Source of the DNA: a virus
Direction: 5' to 3' (one strand)
IMG/VR virus record: IMGVR_UViG_3300030012_004221
Span: 94,184 to 158,183 of that record
DNA: 64,000 bases
The notes beneath the pieces were generated by a model. The model was not told the DNA's origin, searched no databases, and saw only the letters and a list, made by a program, of their open reading frames with translations. The stretch's first letter is position 1. Each line of letters opens with the position of its first letter. Shown here in pieces: positions 40,506-50,740 of the stretch. A program made the translations under genes and the position numbers.

Positions 40506-43500
40506 TTAAGATCTTTTTACATATGTTTTATCTGGATCAAAGTAAAGAGTTTCTGAATCTACTACATAACCTACAATTCTTACTATATTACCAGTACTTG
40601 ATGGTGCTGTAGTACCAATACCACCACTTGTATCATTTAAGAATAATTTTGAACCTACTGTAAATCCATGGCTATTTTTACAAACAAATCCTTGTAACAT
40701 CATACCATCTGTTGATGAATTACTTCCTAATGCATATGCTAACCAACCACCTCCGGCTGTTTCTGAAGCTTTTGAAGCTGTAGACCATGCTCCTCCTGAT
40801 GTCCAATAATATACTTTACCTATAGTTACTGAATCATTTCCTAATTTAACTACAACACCAGAAGCACTTGTTTCTTCATCAGATAATTCACCTGTAAGTG
40901 CTAGTACAGCAGCATCAGAAAGTGTTAAATATTGGTAATTATTTCCAGTAGCTATCTCAATTTGGCTATCAACATCTATTTCTGAATTTGAATTATCCCA
41001 TCTTAATAAACCACCATCATTAGTTCCATTTATATCTAATGATAAAGTTCTATTTTGATCTAATGTAGCACTTGCTCCACCATTAATTCTTATAGGAGCA
41101 GTTGCTGTAATAGTAATTGATGAACCTGATCCTCCTACTACACCTGAAGATCCACTTGATCCTGATGAACCTGATGTTGCACTATTTCCTGATCCACCTT
41201 CTGCACCATCTGCACCATTTGATCCTGATGAACCACTTGTTCCTGAAACTTTACTTGCACCTGATACACCTGAGTTACCATTCGAACCTGAAGATCCTGT
41301 TGTACCTGAAGTACCTGAAAGTGCACTAGCACCTGCACCACCTGCGTTACCACTTGAACCTGATGATCCTGAAGATCCTGAGGTTTGTGATGAAGCACTT
41401 GCTCCTCTTTCTCCTAATTCACCTGAAGATCCACTTGATCCTGATGAACCACTTGTAGATGATGATTTACTTGCTCCTGGACTACCTGTTGCACCATTTG
41501 ATCCTGATGAACCTGAAGTACCTGAAACTGCACTAGCACCTGAACCACCTGCATTACCACTTGAACCTGTTGATCCTGAAGATCCTGAGGTATTACTTGA
41601 TGCACTTGCACCTCTTTCTCCTGCTTGACCACTAGAACCACTTGATCCTGAGGAACCACTTGTAGCTGAAGATTTACTTGATCCTGGACTACCTGCTGCA
41701 CCATTTGATCCTGATGAACCTGAAGTACCTGAAGCTGCACTTGCGCCAGAAGCACCTGGTTCACCAGCTATACCATTAGAACCATTTGATCCTGAAGTAC
41801 CTGAAACTGCACTAGCACCACTTTCACCTGGTTCGCCATCTCCACCACTTGAACCTGATGAACCACTTGAACCTGAAGTTCCTGATCCTTTACTTGCTCC
41901 ACTTCCTCCTGCGGCACCAGTTGAACCACTTGATCCTGAAGATCCTGAGGTATTACTTGATGCACTTGCACCTGCTTCTCCTGCTTGACCATTAGATCCA
42001 GATGAACCTGAAGTACCTGAAACTGCACTTGCACCAGAAGCACCTGCGTTACCACTTGAACCTGTTGATCCTGAAGATCCTGACGTACCTGAACCTGCAC
42101 TTTGACCATTACCACCTGTAATACCTGATGAACCACTAGATCCTGATGAGCCGCTTGTACCTGATGCTTTGCTTGCTCCACTTCCACCTGCTGCACCACT
42201 TGAACCTGTTGAACCAGATGAACCTGAAGTTCCTGATCCTTTACTTTGTCCACTTCCTCCAGTATTACCTGAAGAACCAGATGATCCACTTGATCCCGAA
42301 GTATTACTTGATGCACTTGCACCTGCTTCTCCAGCTCCTCCACTTGAACCACTTGATCCAGATGAACCACTTGTAGCGGATGCAGCACTTGCTCCTGCTT
42401 CACCTGCTTGACCATTTGAACCTGATGAACCACTTGTTCCTGAAACTGCACTAGCACCTGAACCACCTGCATTACCGCTTGAACCTGTTGATCCCGAAGA
42501 TCCTGAAGTACCTGATCCTTTACTTGCTCCATTTCCTCCTGTAGCACCAGTTGAACCACTTGATCCTGATGAACCACTTGTACCTGATGCTCTACTTGCA
42601 CCTGATTCACCTGCTGATCCTGTTGTACCATCTGCACCTGAAGACCCTGCTGATCCTGAAGTATTACTTAATCCTGACGCTCCTGCATTACCTGAAGAAC
42701 CATTTGATCCCGATGAACCTGAAGTACCTGATGCTCTACTTGCTCCACTTCCACCTGTAGCACCAGAAGAACCAGTTGAACCTGAAGATCCGCTTGTACC
42801 TGATCCTTTACTTTGTCCACTTCCTCCAGCGTTACCTGAAGAACCAGATGATCCACTTGATCCTGAAGTTGCTGATGATGCACTTGCACCTGCTTCTCCA
42901 GCTCCTCCACTTGAACCACTTGATCCACTAGAACCAGAAGTTGCACTTACTGCGCTTGCTCCTGCTTCACCTGCTTGACCATTTGAACCGGATGAACCTG
43001 AAGTACCTGAAACTGCACTTGCACCAGAAGCACCTGCGTTACCACTTGAACCTGTTGATCCTGATGAACCACTAGTTCCTGATCCTTTACTTGCTCCATT
43101 TCCACCTGCTGCACCAGTTGAACCACTTGATCCACTAGAACCAGAAGTTGCACTTGCTGCACTTGCTCCTGCTTCACCTGATGAACCTGTAGTACCATCT
43201 GCTCCACTTGAACCAGCTGAACCTGATGTACCACTTAAACCTGAAGCACCTGATACACCTGAAGATCCTGTTGAACCAGAAGTACCACTTGCTCCTGAGG
43301 AACCATTTGTTCCTGTTGCTGCACTAGCACCATTTGAACCTGAAGATCCTGATGTACCACTTAAACCTGAAGATCCTGAAGTTGCGCTTGCTCCTGACTC
43401 TCCTGCATTACCACTCGAACCATTTGAACCTGATGAACCACTTGTAGATGATGATGCGCTTGCTCCTGCTTCACCTGCTGCACCACTAGAACCACTTGAT

Positions 43501-46500
43501 CCACTAGAACCAGAAGTATTACTAGCTGCACTTGCACCTGCTTCTCCTGCATTACCATTAGAACCACTTGATCCTGAAGATCCTGAAGTGTTTGAAGATG
43601 CACTTACACCTCCATCACCTGCATTACCATTTGAACCACTTGAACCAGATGAACCACTTGTAGCTGAAGCTGCACTAGCACCTGCTTCTCCTGCTGATCC
43701 TGTTGTACCGTCTGCACCCGAAGATCCCGATGAACCTGAAGTATTACTTAATCCTGATACTCCTGCATTACCTGAAGAGCCATTTGATCCTGATGAACCA
43801 CTTGTAGCTGAAGCTTTACTTGCTCCCGCAGCACCTGCATCACCACTTGAACCACTTGATCCTGAAGATCCTGAAGTGTTTGAAGATGCACTTGCACCTG
43901 CTGCACCTGCATTACCAGTTGAACCTGAAGAACCTGAAGAACCTGATGTACCACTTAAAGCACTTGCTCCACTTGAACCTGCTGTACCACTTCCACCACT
44001 TAATCCTGATGATCCTGTTGAACCTGAAGTTGCACTATCACCTGATGAACCTGTAGTTCCATCTGCACCTGAGGATCCTGCTGAACCAGAAGTACCACTT
44101 AAACCACTCGCACCTGATACACCTGCTGAACCTGCTGAACCACTAGTTCCTGAAGCACCTGAAGAACCATTTGTTCCTGTTGCAGCACTTGCTCCACTTG
44201 AACCTGTTGAACCTGAAGTTCCACTTAATCCTGAAGAACCTGAAGTAGCACTTGCACCTGATTCACCTGCATTACCGCTTGAACCATTTGAGCCCGAACT
44301 ACCACTTGTAGATGAAGCTGCACTTGCACCAGCATTACCTGCCGCACCACTTGAACCTGAAGATCCTGAAGATCCACTTGTACCTGATTGTTTACTTTCC
44401 CCACTTGATCCTGTTGTACCATCTGCTCCACTTGAACCAGCTGATCCTGAAGTACCACTTAAACCACTTGCACCTGATACACCTGCTGAACCCGCAGATC
44501 CTGAAGTACCACTTGCTCCTGAAGAACCATTTGTTCCTGTTGCAGCACTAGCACCATTTGAACCAGATGAACCTGAAGTTCCACTTTCTCCAGAAGAGCC
44601 AGATGTTGCACTTGCACCTGATTCACCGGCATTACCACTCGATCCATTAGACCCTGAAGATCCTGATGTTGATGATACAGCACTTGCTCCTGCATTACCT
44701 GCTGCACCACTTGAACCACTTGATCCAGATGAACCACTTGTACCTGATTGTTTGCTTTCTCCACTTGAACCTGTTGTTCCATCTGCACCTGAAGATCCTG
44801 CTGATCCTGAGGTACCACTTAAACCACTTGCACCTGATACACCAGCAGATCCTGTTGAACCTGAAGTACCACTTGCTCCTGAAGAACCGTTTGTTCCTGT
44901 TCCTCCACTTGCACCTGAAGATCCTGTTGAACCTGATGTTCCACTTAATCCTGAAGAACCTGAAGTAGCACTTGCACCTGATTCACCTGCATTACCGCTT
45001 GAACCGTTAGATCCTGATGAACCAGAAGTTGCACTTGCTGCACTTGCACCTGCATCACCTGCCGCACCACTAGAACCATTTGAACCTGATGAACCTGAAG
45101 TTCCACTTTCTCCACTTGAACCTGTTGTTCCATCTGCACCTGAGGATCCTGCTGAACCAGAAGTACCACTTAAACCTGAAGCACCTGATACACCTGCTGA
45201 ACCCGTTGAACCTGAAGTACCACTTGCTCCTGAAGAACCGTTTGTTCCTGTTGCAGCACTTGCTCCACTGGAACCTGTTGAACCTGATGTTCCACTTTCT
45301 CCAGAAGAACCTGAAGTTCCACTACCTCCAGATTCACCGGCGTTACCGTTTGAACCATTTGATCCTGATGAACCGGAAGTTGCACTTGCTGCACTTGCAC
45401 CAGCGTTACCTGCTGCACCACTTGAACCATTAGATCCTGAAGATCCTGATGTTGCACTATCACCTGATGAACCTGTTGTTCCATCTGCTCCACTTGAACC
45501 AGCTGAACCTGATGTACCACTTAATCCACTTGCACCTGATATACCTGCAGATCCTGTTGAACCACTAGTCCCTGAAGCGCCTGAAGAACCGTTTGTTCCT
45601 GTTCCTCCACTTGCACCATTTGAACCTGAAGATCCTGATGTACCACTTTCACCTGAAGATCCTGATGTAGCACTTGCACCTGATTCACCAGCGTTACCAC
45701 TTGAACCGTTTGAACCTGATGAGCCGCTTGTAGCTGAAGCTGCACTTGCTCCTGCATTACCTGCTGCACCACTAGAACCATTCGAACCTGATGAACCTGA
45801 AGTTCCACTTTCTCCAGAAGAACCTGTTGTACCGTCAGCACCTGAAGATCCTGCTGAACCAGAAGTACCACTTAAACCACTTGCACCCGATATACCTGCT
45901 GAACCTGTTGAACCAGAGGTACCACTTGCACCTGAAGAACCATTTGTTCCTGTTCCTCCACTTGCACCATTTGAACCTGATGAACCTGAAGTTCCACTTT
46001 CTCCAGAAGAACCAGATGTTGCACTAGCGCCAGATTCACCAGCGTTACCACTAGAACCATTTGAACCTGAACTACCACTTGTAGCTGATGCAGCGCTTGC
46101 TCCTGCTGCTCCTGCTCCTCCACTTGAACCATTTGATCCTGAAGATCCTGAAGTTCCACTTTCTCCACTTGAACCTGTTGTTCCATCTGCACCTGAAGAT
46201 CCTGCTGATCCTGAAGTTCCTGCTAAACCTGAAGCACCTGATACACCTGCTGAACCACTAGATCCTGAAGTTGCAGAAGCACCACTTGAACCTACTGTTC
46301 CTGTTGCACCACTTACACCACTTGAACCTGTTGAACCTGAGGTAGCTGACTCACCTGAAGATCCTGTTGTACCATCGTCACCTGAAGATCCTGAAGAACC
46401 ATTAGTTCCACTTAAACCTGAAACACCTGCTACACCAGATGATCCCGAAGTACCATTTCCACCACTTGATCCTGATGAACCTGATGTACCAGCTGAACCT

Positions 46501-47909
46501 GATGTACCTGAATTACCTGCTTCACCTGATGAACCTGTAGTACCATCTGCTCCACTTGATCCTGATGAACCTGAAGTTCCTGCTAGACCTGAAGCACCTG
46601 ATACACCACTTGAACCTTGTGAACCTGAAGTTGCACTTGCACCACTTGAACCTACTGTTCCTGTTGCACCACTCACTCCTGAAGATCCTGATGATCCTGA
46701 TGTTTTACTTTCACCTGAAGAACCTGTTGTACCATCATCACCTGAAGAACCCGATGAACCATTAGTACCACTTAATCCTGAAACACCAGCTACACCGGAT
46801 GAACCTGAAGTACCATTTGCACCACTTGAACCAGATGAACCTGCTGAACCAGAAGTACCACTTACACCTGAAGAACCACTTGTACCTGATTGTTTACTTT
46901 CTCCACTTGAACCTGTTGTACCGTCATCTCCTGATGATCCTGAAGAACCATTAGTTCCACTTAAACCTGAAACACCTGCTACACCAGATGATCCTGAAGT
47001 ACCGTTTGCTCCACTTGAACCAGATGAACCTCCTGAACCTGAAGACCCTGCTGTACCTGATTGGCCAGCTGTACCACTAGAGCCTGCTATACCACTAGTA
47101 CCACTTGATACTTCAACAAATCCTATTTTACCTGATCCTGTTGCATATGTTAATACAAAAGGAAAATCTTGAACTGGTGCTGATTTTATTTGGAATTCAT
47201 TTCCAGTTCCACTTATATCAAATGTACTACTACCTGTTACTGCAAAACCTCCACTATCAGATCCTGTTATTTGAGCTGATCCTGAAAACGGAAAACCTGC
47301 ACCACCTCCTAATCCATCATTTAAAGTTCTAGCTACATATTGATAAACTGAACATTTTACTGTATCACCTGTAGTAGGTGCTACATCTGCATCATTAAAT
47401 TGTATTACACCTGTTTTATAATCAAATTGGTAATTTGCTGCATTCTGTTTAGTACCATTTACTCTAATAGTTACATTATAACCTGGTGTTGCATCTTCTG
47501 TATCTGCATTTGATAAAGAAGGATCTGAGTATTTAGGAGAAATAAAACTTCCTTGTTGGCCTGCCTGTAAAATTTGAGGTGTTACTGCTGTAGTAGGATC
47601 ATGTCCTGAAGCTGATATAAAGAAGAATACTTCTGTTTTACTACCATTTACAACATTTGAAGGTGTTAATGTGAATTGATAATAATATTTTAATAAGTCA
47701 GCACTTCCAGATAAAACAGTAGATTCATTCTGACTACTACCAGAATATGGCAATCCCGTAGCAGGGATAGCTGCTTGATCTATATAGATTTCAGTAGCAT
47801 TGAGGTCAAGTACTCGCGTGAATGCTTCTTGTGCATCCGTACTTGACTCCATTGTATATCTTCTACTCTGGAGTAACCTATTTGATTTTTTAGTTTTATC
47901 TAATGCCAT
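40506..47909 (-). CDS. Giant collagen-like fibre protein, 2467 aa
   Basis: Residues 1-269 form an N-terminal attachment region with short beta segments (YYYQFTLTPSNV, GTKQNAANYQFDYKTGVIQF). Residues 270-2264 are a tract of 1995 residues, exactly 665 triplets, phased Gly-X-Y throughout. X and Y are mainly Ser, Thr, Ala and Asn; about one unit in ten has Gly replaced by Ala, Lys or Ser without losing phase. Only four prolines occur (GEP and GSP). Residues 2265-2467 are a C-terminal knob with TATAPIRINGGASATLD and KVYYWTSGGAWST. A collagen triple helix of this length would be over 500 nm extended. The serine content makes it an excellent O-glycosylation target. It is probably a long tail fibre, whisker or head fibre. 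Confidence 0.88.
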   Translation of the reverse strand: MALDKTKKSNRLLQSRRYTMESSTDAQEAFTRVLDLNATEIYIDQAAIPATGLPYSGSSQNESTVLSGSADLLKYYYQFTLTPSNVVNGSKTEVFFFISASGHDPTTAVTPQILQAGQQGSFISPKYSDPSLSNADTEDATPGYNVTIRVNGTKQNAANYQFDYKTGVIQFNDADVAPTTGDTVKCSVYQYVARTLNDGLGGGAGFPFSGSAQITGSDSGGFAVTGSSTFDISGTGNEFQIKSAPVQDFPFVLTYATGSGKIGFVEVSSGTSGIAGSSGTAGQSGTAGSSGSGGSSGSSGANGTSGSSGVAGVSGLSGTNGSSGSSGDDGTTGSSGESKQSGTSGSSGVSGTSGSAGSSGSSGANGTSGSSGVAGVSGLSGTNGSSGSSGDDGTTGSSGESKTSGSSGSSGVSGATGTVGSSGASATSGSQGSSGVSGASGLAGTSGSSGSSGADGTTGSSGEAGNSGTSGSAGTSGSSGSSGGNGTSGSSGVAGVSGLSGTNGSSGSSGDDGTTGSSGESATSGSTGSSGVSGATGTVGSSGASATSGSSGSAGVSGASGLAGTSGSAGSSGADGTTGSSGESGTSGSSGSNGSSGGAGAAGASAASATSGSSGSNGSSGNAGESGASATSGSSGESGTSGSSGSNGASGGTGTNGSSGASGTSGSTGSAGISGASGLSGTSGSAGSSGADGTTGSSGESGTSGSSGSNGSSGAAGNAGASAASATSGSSGSNGSSGNAGESGASATSGSSGESGTSGSSGSNGASGGTGTNGSSGASGTSGSTGSAGISGASGLSGTSGSAGSSGADGTTGSSGDSATSGSSGSNGSSGAAGNAGASAASATSGSSGSNGSNGNAGESGGSGTSGSSGESGTSGSTGSSGASAATGTNGSSGASGTSGSTGSAGVSGASGLSGTSGSAGSSGADGTTGSSGESGTSGSSGSNGSSGAAGDAGASAASATSGSSGSNGSSGNAGESGASATSGSSGLSGTSGSTGSSGASGGTGTNGSSGASGTSGSTGSAGVSGASGLSGTSGSAGSSGADGTTGSSGESKQSGTSGSSGSSGSSGAAGNAGASAVSSTSGSSGSNGSSGNAGESGASATSGSSGESGTSGSSGSNGASAATGTNGSSGASGTSGSAGSAGVSGASGLSGTSGSAGSSGADGTTGSSGESKQSGTSGSSGSSGSSGAAGNAGASAASSTSGSSGSNGSSGNAGESGASATSGSSGLSGTSGSTGSSGASAATGTNGSSGASGTSGSAGSAGVSGASGLSGTSGSAGSSGADGTTGSSGDSATSGSTGSSGLSGGSGTAGSSGASALSGTSGSSGSSGSTGNAGAAGASASSNTSGSSGSSGSSGDAGAAGASKASATSGSSGSNGSSGNAGVSGLSNTSGSSGSSGADGTTGSAGEAGASAASATSGSSGSSGSNGNAGDGGVSASSNTSGSSGSSGSNGNAGEAGASAASNTSGSSGSSGSSGAAGEAGASASSSTSGSSGSNGSSGNAGESGASATSGSSGLSGTSGSSGSNGASAATGTNGSSGASGTSGSTGSSGVSGASGLSGTSGSAGSSGADGTTGSSGEAGASAASATSGSSGSSGSTGAAGGNGASKGSGTSGSSGSTGSSGNAGASGASAVSGTSGSSGSNGQAGEAGASAVSATSGSSGSSGSSGGAGEAGASASSATSGSSGSSGSSGNAGGSGQSKGSGTSGSSGSTGSSGATGGSGASRASGTSGSSGSNGSSGNAGASGLSNTSGSAGSSGADGTTGSAGESGASRASGTSGSSGSSGSTGATGGNGASKGSGTSGSSGSTGSSGNAGGSGASAVSGTSGSSGSNGQAGEAGASAASATSGSSGSSGSSGGAGEAGASASSNTSGSSGSSGSSGNTGGSGQSKGSGTSGSSGSTGSSGAAGGSGASKASGTSGSSGSSGSSGITGGNGQSAGSGTSGSSGSTGSSGNAGASGASAVSGTSGSSGSNGQAGEAGASASSNTSGSSGSSGSTGAAGGSGASKGSGTSGSSGSSGSSGGDGEPGESGASAVSGTSGSNGSNGIAGEPGASGASAASGTSGSSGSNGAAGSPGSSKSSATSGSSGSSGSSGQAGERGASASSNTSGSSGSTGSSGNAGGSGASAVSGTSGSSGSNGATGSPGASKSSSTSGSSGSSGSSGELGERGASASSQTSGSSGSSGSSGNAGGAGASALSGTSGTTGSSGSNGNSGVSGASKVSGTSGSSGSNGADGAEGGSGNSATSGSSGSSGSSGVVGGSGSSITITATAPIRINGGASATLDQNRTLSLDINGTNDGGLLRWDNSNSEIDVDSQIEIATGNNYQYLTLSDAAVLALTGELSDEETSASGVVVKLGNDSVTIGKVYYWTSGGAWSTASKASETAGGGWLAYALGSNSSTDGMMLQGFVCKNSHGFTVGSKLFLNDTSGGIGTTAPSSTGNIVRIVGYVVDSETLYFDPDKTYVKRS
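41118..47102 (-). repeat. 665-triplet Gly-X-Y coding repeat
   Basis: 5985 bp with strict nine-base periodicity and a higher-order pattern of larger blocks (for example GVSGASGLSGTSGSAG recurs many times). Synonymous sites differ between blocks, so the tract is not a recent simple duplication, yet it should still be prone to recombinational length change. The antisense strand is also open over long stretches because of the codon pattern. Confidence 0.9.
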
Positions 47910-47916
47910 TCTTTAT

Positions 47917-50706
47917 TTATGCAATTGTTATTGTTATATCTTCTACTGGTGTTGGATCACCTTTATACCTTATTATAACTATAAAGTCTTGATCGGATCC
48001 ATCCAAAATCATACCATCACCGTTACGAAGAGGTATATTATAATTATTTCCATTTACACTACCACCTACATTACCATATAAAGCAATATTTGTTGTAAAT
48101 GGGTTTTTAAACCCATCATTAGCTATACTAGCTGATATAACATTGTCTACTGTGTTTGTAGGGTCAAAAATTCTTGGTGGAGTATAGTTACCTGTTCCTG
48201 AGCTTTGAAATATAATTGCAGCGGACACACCATTAGTAAATGGTTCCTGCCAAGGATTTAAAGTAGTACCTAAACTCATAGTTACACTACCAGCTCCTGT
48301 TCCTAAAGTTCTTTGAAATGCTCTAGCATAATAAATATAATCTCCTGATGAACCATTAGCAGGTGACCAATAACCATTTGTACCACCTGGTTCAACTAAA
48401 TATCCTGGTTTTACTTGCAATTCTAAAGGATCTAATACAAATTCACTATAACTAGATGTATCAAACTTATCACCACCAGCGTAAGTTCCTACAAGTAAAT
48501 TATTATTAATTTTAATCCTATTATTTTCTCCTGAAAAATTTTCTGAGAATGAAGTTGTTCCTGTTAATGAACTACCATCATATCCCTGAGCTCTACCATA
48601 ATATGCCATTGAACCTGATGCTGCATCTTGGCCAAAAGTTCCAGGTTTAAAATACTCAAATGTATTTGTATTTGTTGTTATATCAACCCCATTTCTTCTT
48701 CTACATCTATCCTCAGCAGTAAATGTTGTTGGTGATATTGAAGTTTGAGTTATATTAGTTGAACCAGCACTTCCAGCATTTACTGTTAAACTACCGGTTA
48801 ATTTTACTATATCAGTTTCAAATGGAACTGTACTTGTTGCTCTAGCAGTTGTACCTGTAGAATCAAATATAAAATTAGCTGTTTGTATTGTACCACCACT
48901 TAGAGAACCCGCACTAACACCTGTTCCACCATCTGCAATAGTTAAAATACCTACTGATTCAAATATTCTAGCAAATGTAGAACTTGCAGCATATAAAGGA
49001 TCAAATGCATTAGTAATTGAAGCTGATGATTCCCAAGTAGCTGTTAGTAAATAAGGTGCACCTGAAAGTGATCTTGATGTTGCAGTTAATGATTGACTAC
49101 CTGCACTTGCTATAGTTGGGGTATTTGTTGGTACATTTGTATTAATTTGTGTTGTTGGGGCATAAAATACTTCTATATTATTTTCAAAAAATGTTGAATA
49201 ATTAGAGGATCCAGATTGTATACCTACAGATTGAGATAAGTAATAATATCCTGATGATGAAGGTGATGTTAATGATACTCCATCGTTATAAAAACCTTGA
49301 TCAAATACACCTGCAAATTTACCATCTTGAAAAGCATCAGGAATTAAAGGATTACCTGTTGATATATCTCCAACAGTTAAACCATCAGATGTTCCTGCTC
49401 CTGTTCTTGTTAAAAAGTGTACTGATGCTGATGACACTGTTAATGTTTTTGAACTATTATTAGCAAATCTATTCATTTGTGAACTCGATACATTAAATGC
49501 TGAGTTAATAGCTCCTAATCCAAATAATTGTGAGTCAACTGATGATGATACTATAGTTGTACCACCAGCTACAGATTGATAAGATCTATTATATGCAGAG
49601 CTATTAGCGATAGGTGATATTCCTTGAAATATCTGTTGACCTGCTGTTGCAAATCCTTTAGATTGTAAATAATTAATTGTATCGTTAGTACTTGTTTGAG
49701 GTACACGTCCACTAGGTGCTGTACCAGTAGTAGCATTTGTAGTTGCTACGCCTAAACTCGCGTAAGTACGCGTATTGGGTGATGCATCTGGTGCAGAAGC
49801 ACTTAATAAACCAGCCATAAATCTTAAAATTTCTGCTGTGTCTGTATTATGATCAAAATTATTAAAATATGAACCATCTAAATCTGTTTTCCATGCTTTT
49901 GATGTAGGAATACCTACATTATCTGTATAATGCCATATTGATTGACTTATAGTCATTGCATATTTATCTACACCTCCTCCTGTTCCTGCATTTGAAGCTG
50001 TTATATTAGCACCTGTTGTTGTAAATGGAGATTGTTGTATTGTACTTCCTGTTACTTGTAATGAAGAGGTTGTACCAAATATATCACCTGTTACAACATT
50101 AAAAATACCATCTACTGTAGAACTACCTCCACTTCCATATGAACCTGTATAATAAACTAATCCTGTTGATTCATCTCTTACTAATACTCCATATGTTTGT
50201 CCTGGGTTTTGAGATGCACTTATTTGTAAAAATGCTGATGTACTTATATTACCTGATGCTGTTATTTCACTAGCAACTACTTGAGCACTAGAGCTAATAA
50301 TACCAGATGCAGTTATATTATTATTTACATATAATGAAGATGATAAATCAACATCTCCTGTTATATTAAGAGAACCTGTTATTTGTAAATCGTTTGTAGT
50401 AGCAAAAAATGAACCAGTTTGAACAAATATACCTGATCCTCCTCCACCACCACCACCTGTGGATGAAATTGTTACTACACCTTTACCATCAGCAGGTGAT
50501 ATTGAAACATTAGATCCTGCTATAATTTGTTGAACACCTTCTGTAGCTGAACTAATATCTACACTATGGGTAACACTACTACTAGGAAAGAAAAATGACA
50601 GAATAGATGCAGATACAGAACTAGAAACATACAGCGACTGAAAATTGCCATCTACTTCTGCGAATGTTAACTCGGAACCTTTGTTCTGTCTTAATATTAT
50701 ACCCAT
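47917..50706 (-). CDS. Fibre/tail adhesion protein, 929 aa
   Basis: Begins MGIILRQNKGSELTFAEVDGN, an N-terminus widely seen on phage tail-fibre and adaptor proteins. Residues 30-200 have repeated beta segments (LQITGSLNITGDVDL, YVNNNITASGI, SEITASGNISTSA), and a Gly7 linker lies near 90. The central part contains long Ser/Asn-rich sections, and the C-terminal 250 residues have aromatic-rich strands (SEFVLDPLELQVKPGYLV). It has no signal peptide. It lies seven bases upstream of the collagen-like gene, and a late-type motif is 12 nt before its start, so it probably leads the fibre operon. It may form the base or tip of the collagen-like fibre. Confidence 0.75.
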   Translation of the reverse strand: MGIILRQNKGSELTFAEVDGNFQSLYVSSSVSASILSFFFPSSSVTHSVDISSATEGVQQIIAGSNVSISPADGKGVVTISSTGGGGGGGSGIFVQTGSFFATTNDLQITGSLNITGDVDLSSSLYVNNNITASGIISSSAQVVASEITASGNISTSAFLQISASQNPGQTYGVLVRDESTGLVYYTGSYGSGGSSTVDGIFNVVTGDIFGTTSSLQVTGSTIQQSPFTTTGANITASNAGTGGGVDKYAMTISQSIWHYTDNVGIPTSKAWKTDLDGSYFNNFDHNTDTAEILRFMAGLLSASAPDASPNTRTYASLGVATTNATTGTAPSGRVPQTSTNDTINYLQSKGFATAGQQIFQGISPIANSSAYNRSYQSVAGGTTIVSSSVDSQLFGLGAINSAFNVSSSQMNRFANNSSKTLTVSSASVHFLTRTGAGTSDGLTVGDISTGNPLIPDAFQDGKFAGVFDQGFYNDGVSLTSPSSSGYYYLSQSVGIQSGSSNYSTFFENNIEVFYAPTTQINTNVPTNTPTIASAGSQSLTATSRSLSGAPYLLTATWESSASITNAFDPLYAASSTFARIFESVGILTIADGGTGVSAGSLSGGTIQTANFIFDSTGTTARATSTVPFETDIVKLTGSLTVNAGSAGSTNITQTSISPTTFTAEDRCRRRNGVDITTNTNTFEYFKPGTFGQDAASGSMAYYGRAQGYDGSSLTGTTSFSENFSGENNRIKINNNLLVGTYAGGDKFDTSSYSEFVLDPLELQVKPGYLVEPGGTNGYWSPANGSSGDYIYYARAFQRTLGTGAGSVTMSLGTTLNPWQEPFTNGVSAAIIFQSSGTGNYTPPRIFDPTNTVDNVISASIANDGFKNPFTTNIALYGNVGGSVNGNNYNIPLRNGDGMILDGSDQDFIVIIRYKGDPTPVEDITITIA

Positions 50707-50717
50707 CTAATTTTATT

Positions 50718-50726
50718 TATAAATAT
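50718..50726 (-). promoter_or_regulatory. ATATTTATA late-type motif before the fibre operon
   Basis: Sense ATATTTATA, 12 nt before the ATG at 50706, the shortest spacing of the set. Confidence 0.45.
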
Positions 50727-50740
50727 TACGGAATCAGTTA

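Noticed and set aside
41118-47102. Regular short repeats that could suggest a CRISPR array or satellite
   Set aside because: The period is nine bases in one continuous reading frame with no spacer/repeat structure. It is protein-coding repeat.
43588-47172. A 1194-codon open frame on the plus strand rich in Pro, Glu, Leu and Ala
   Set aside because: It is the exact antisense of the Gly-X-Y tract. The codon pattern GGT/TCA/ACT of the real gene avoids stops on the other strand and gives a monotonous Pro-rich translation. It has no gene context on that strand.
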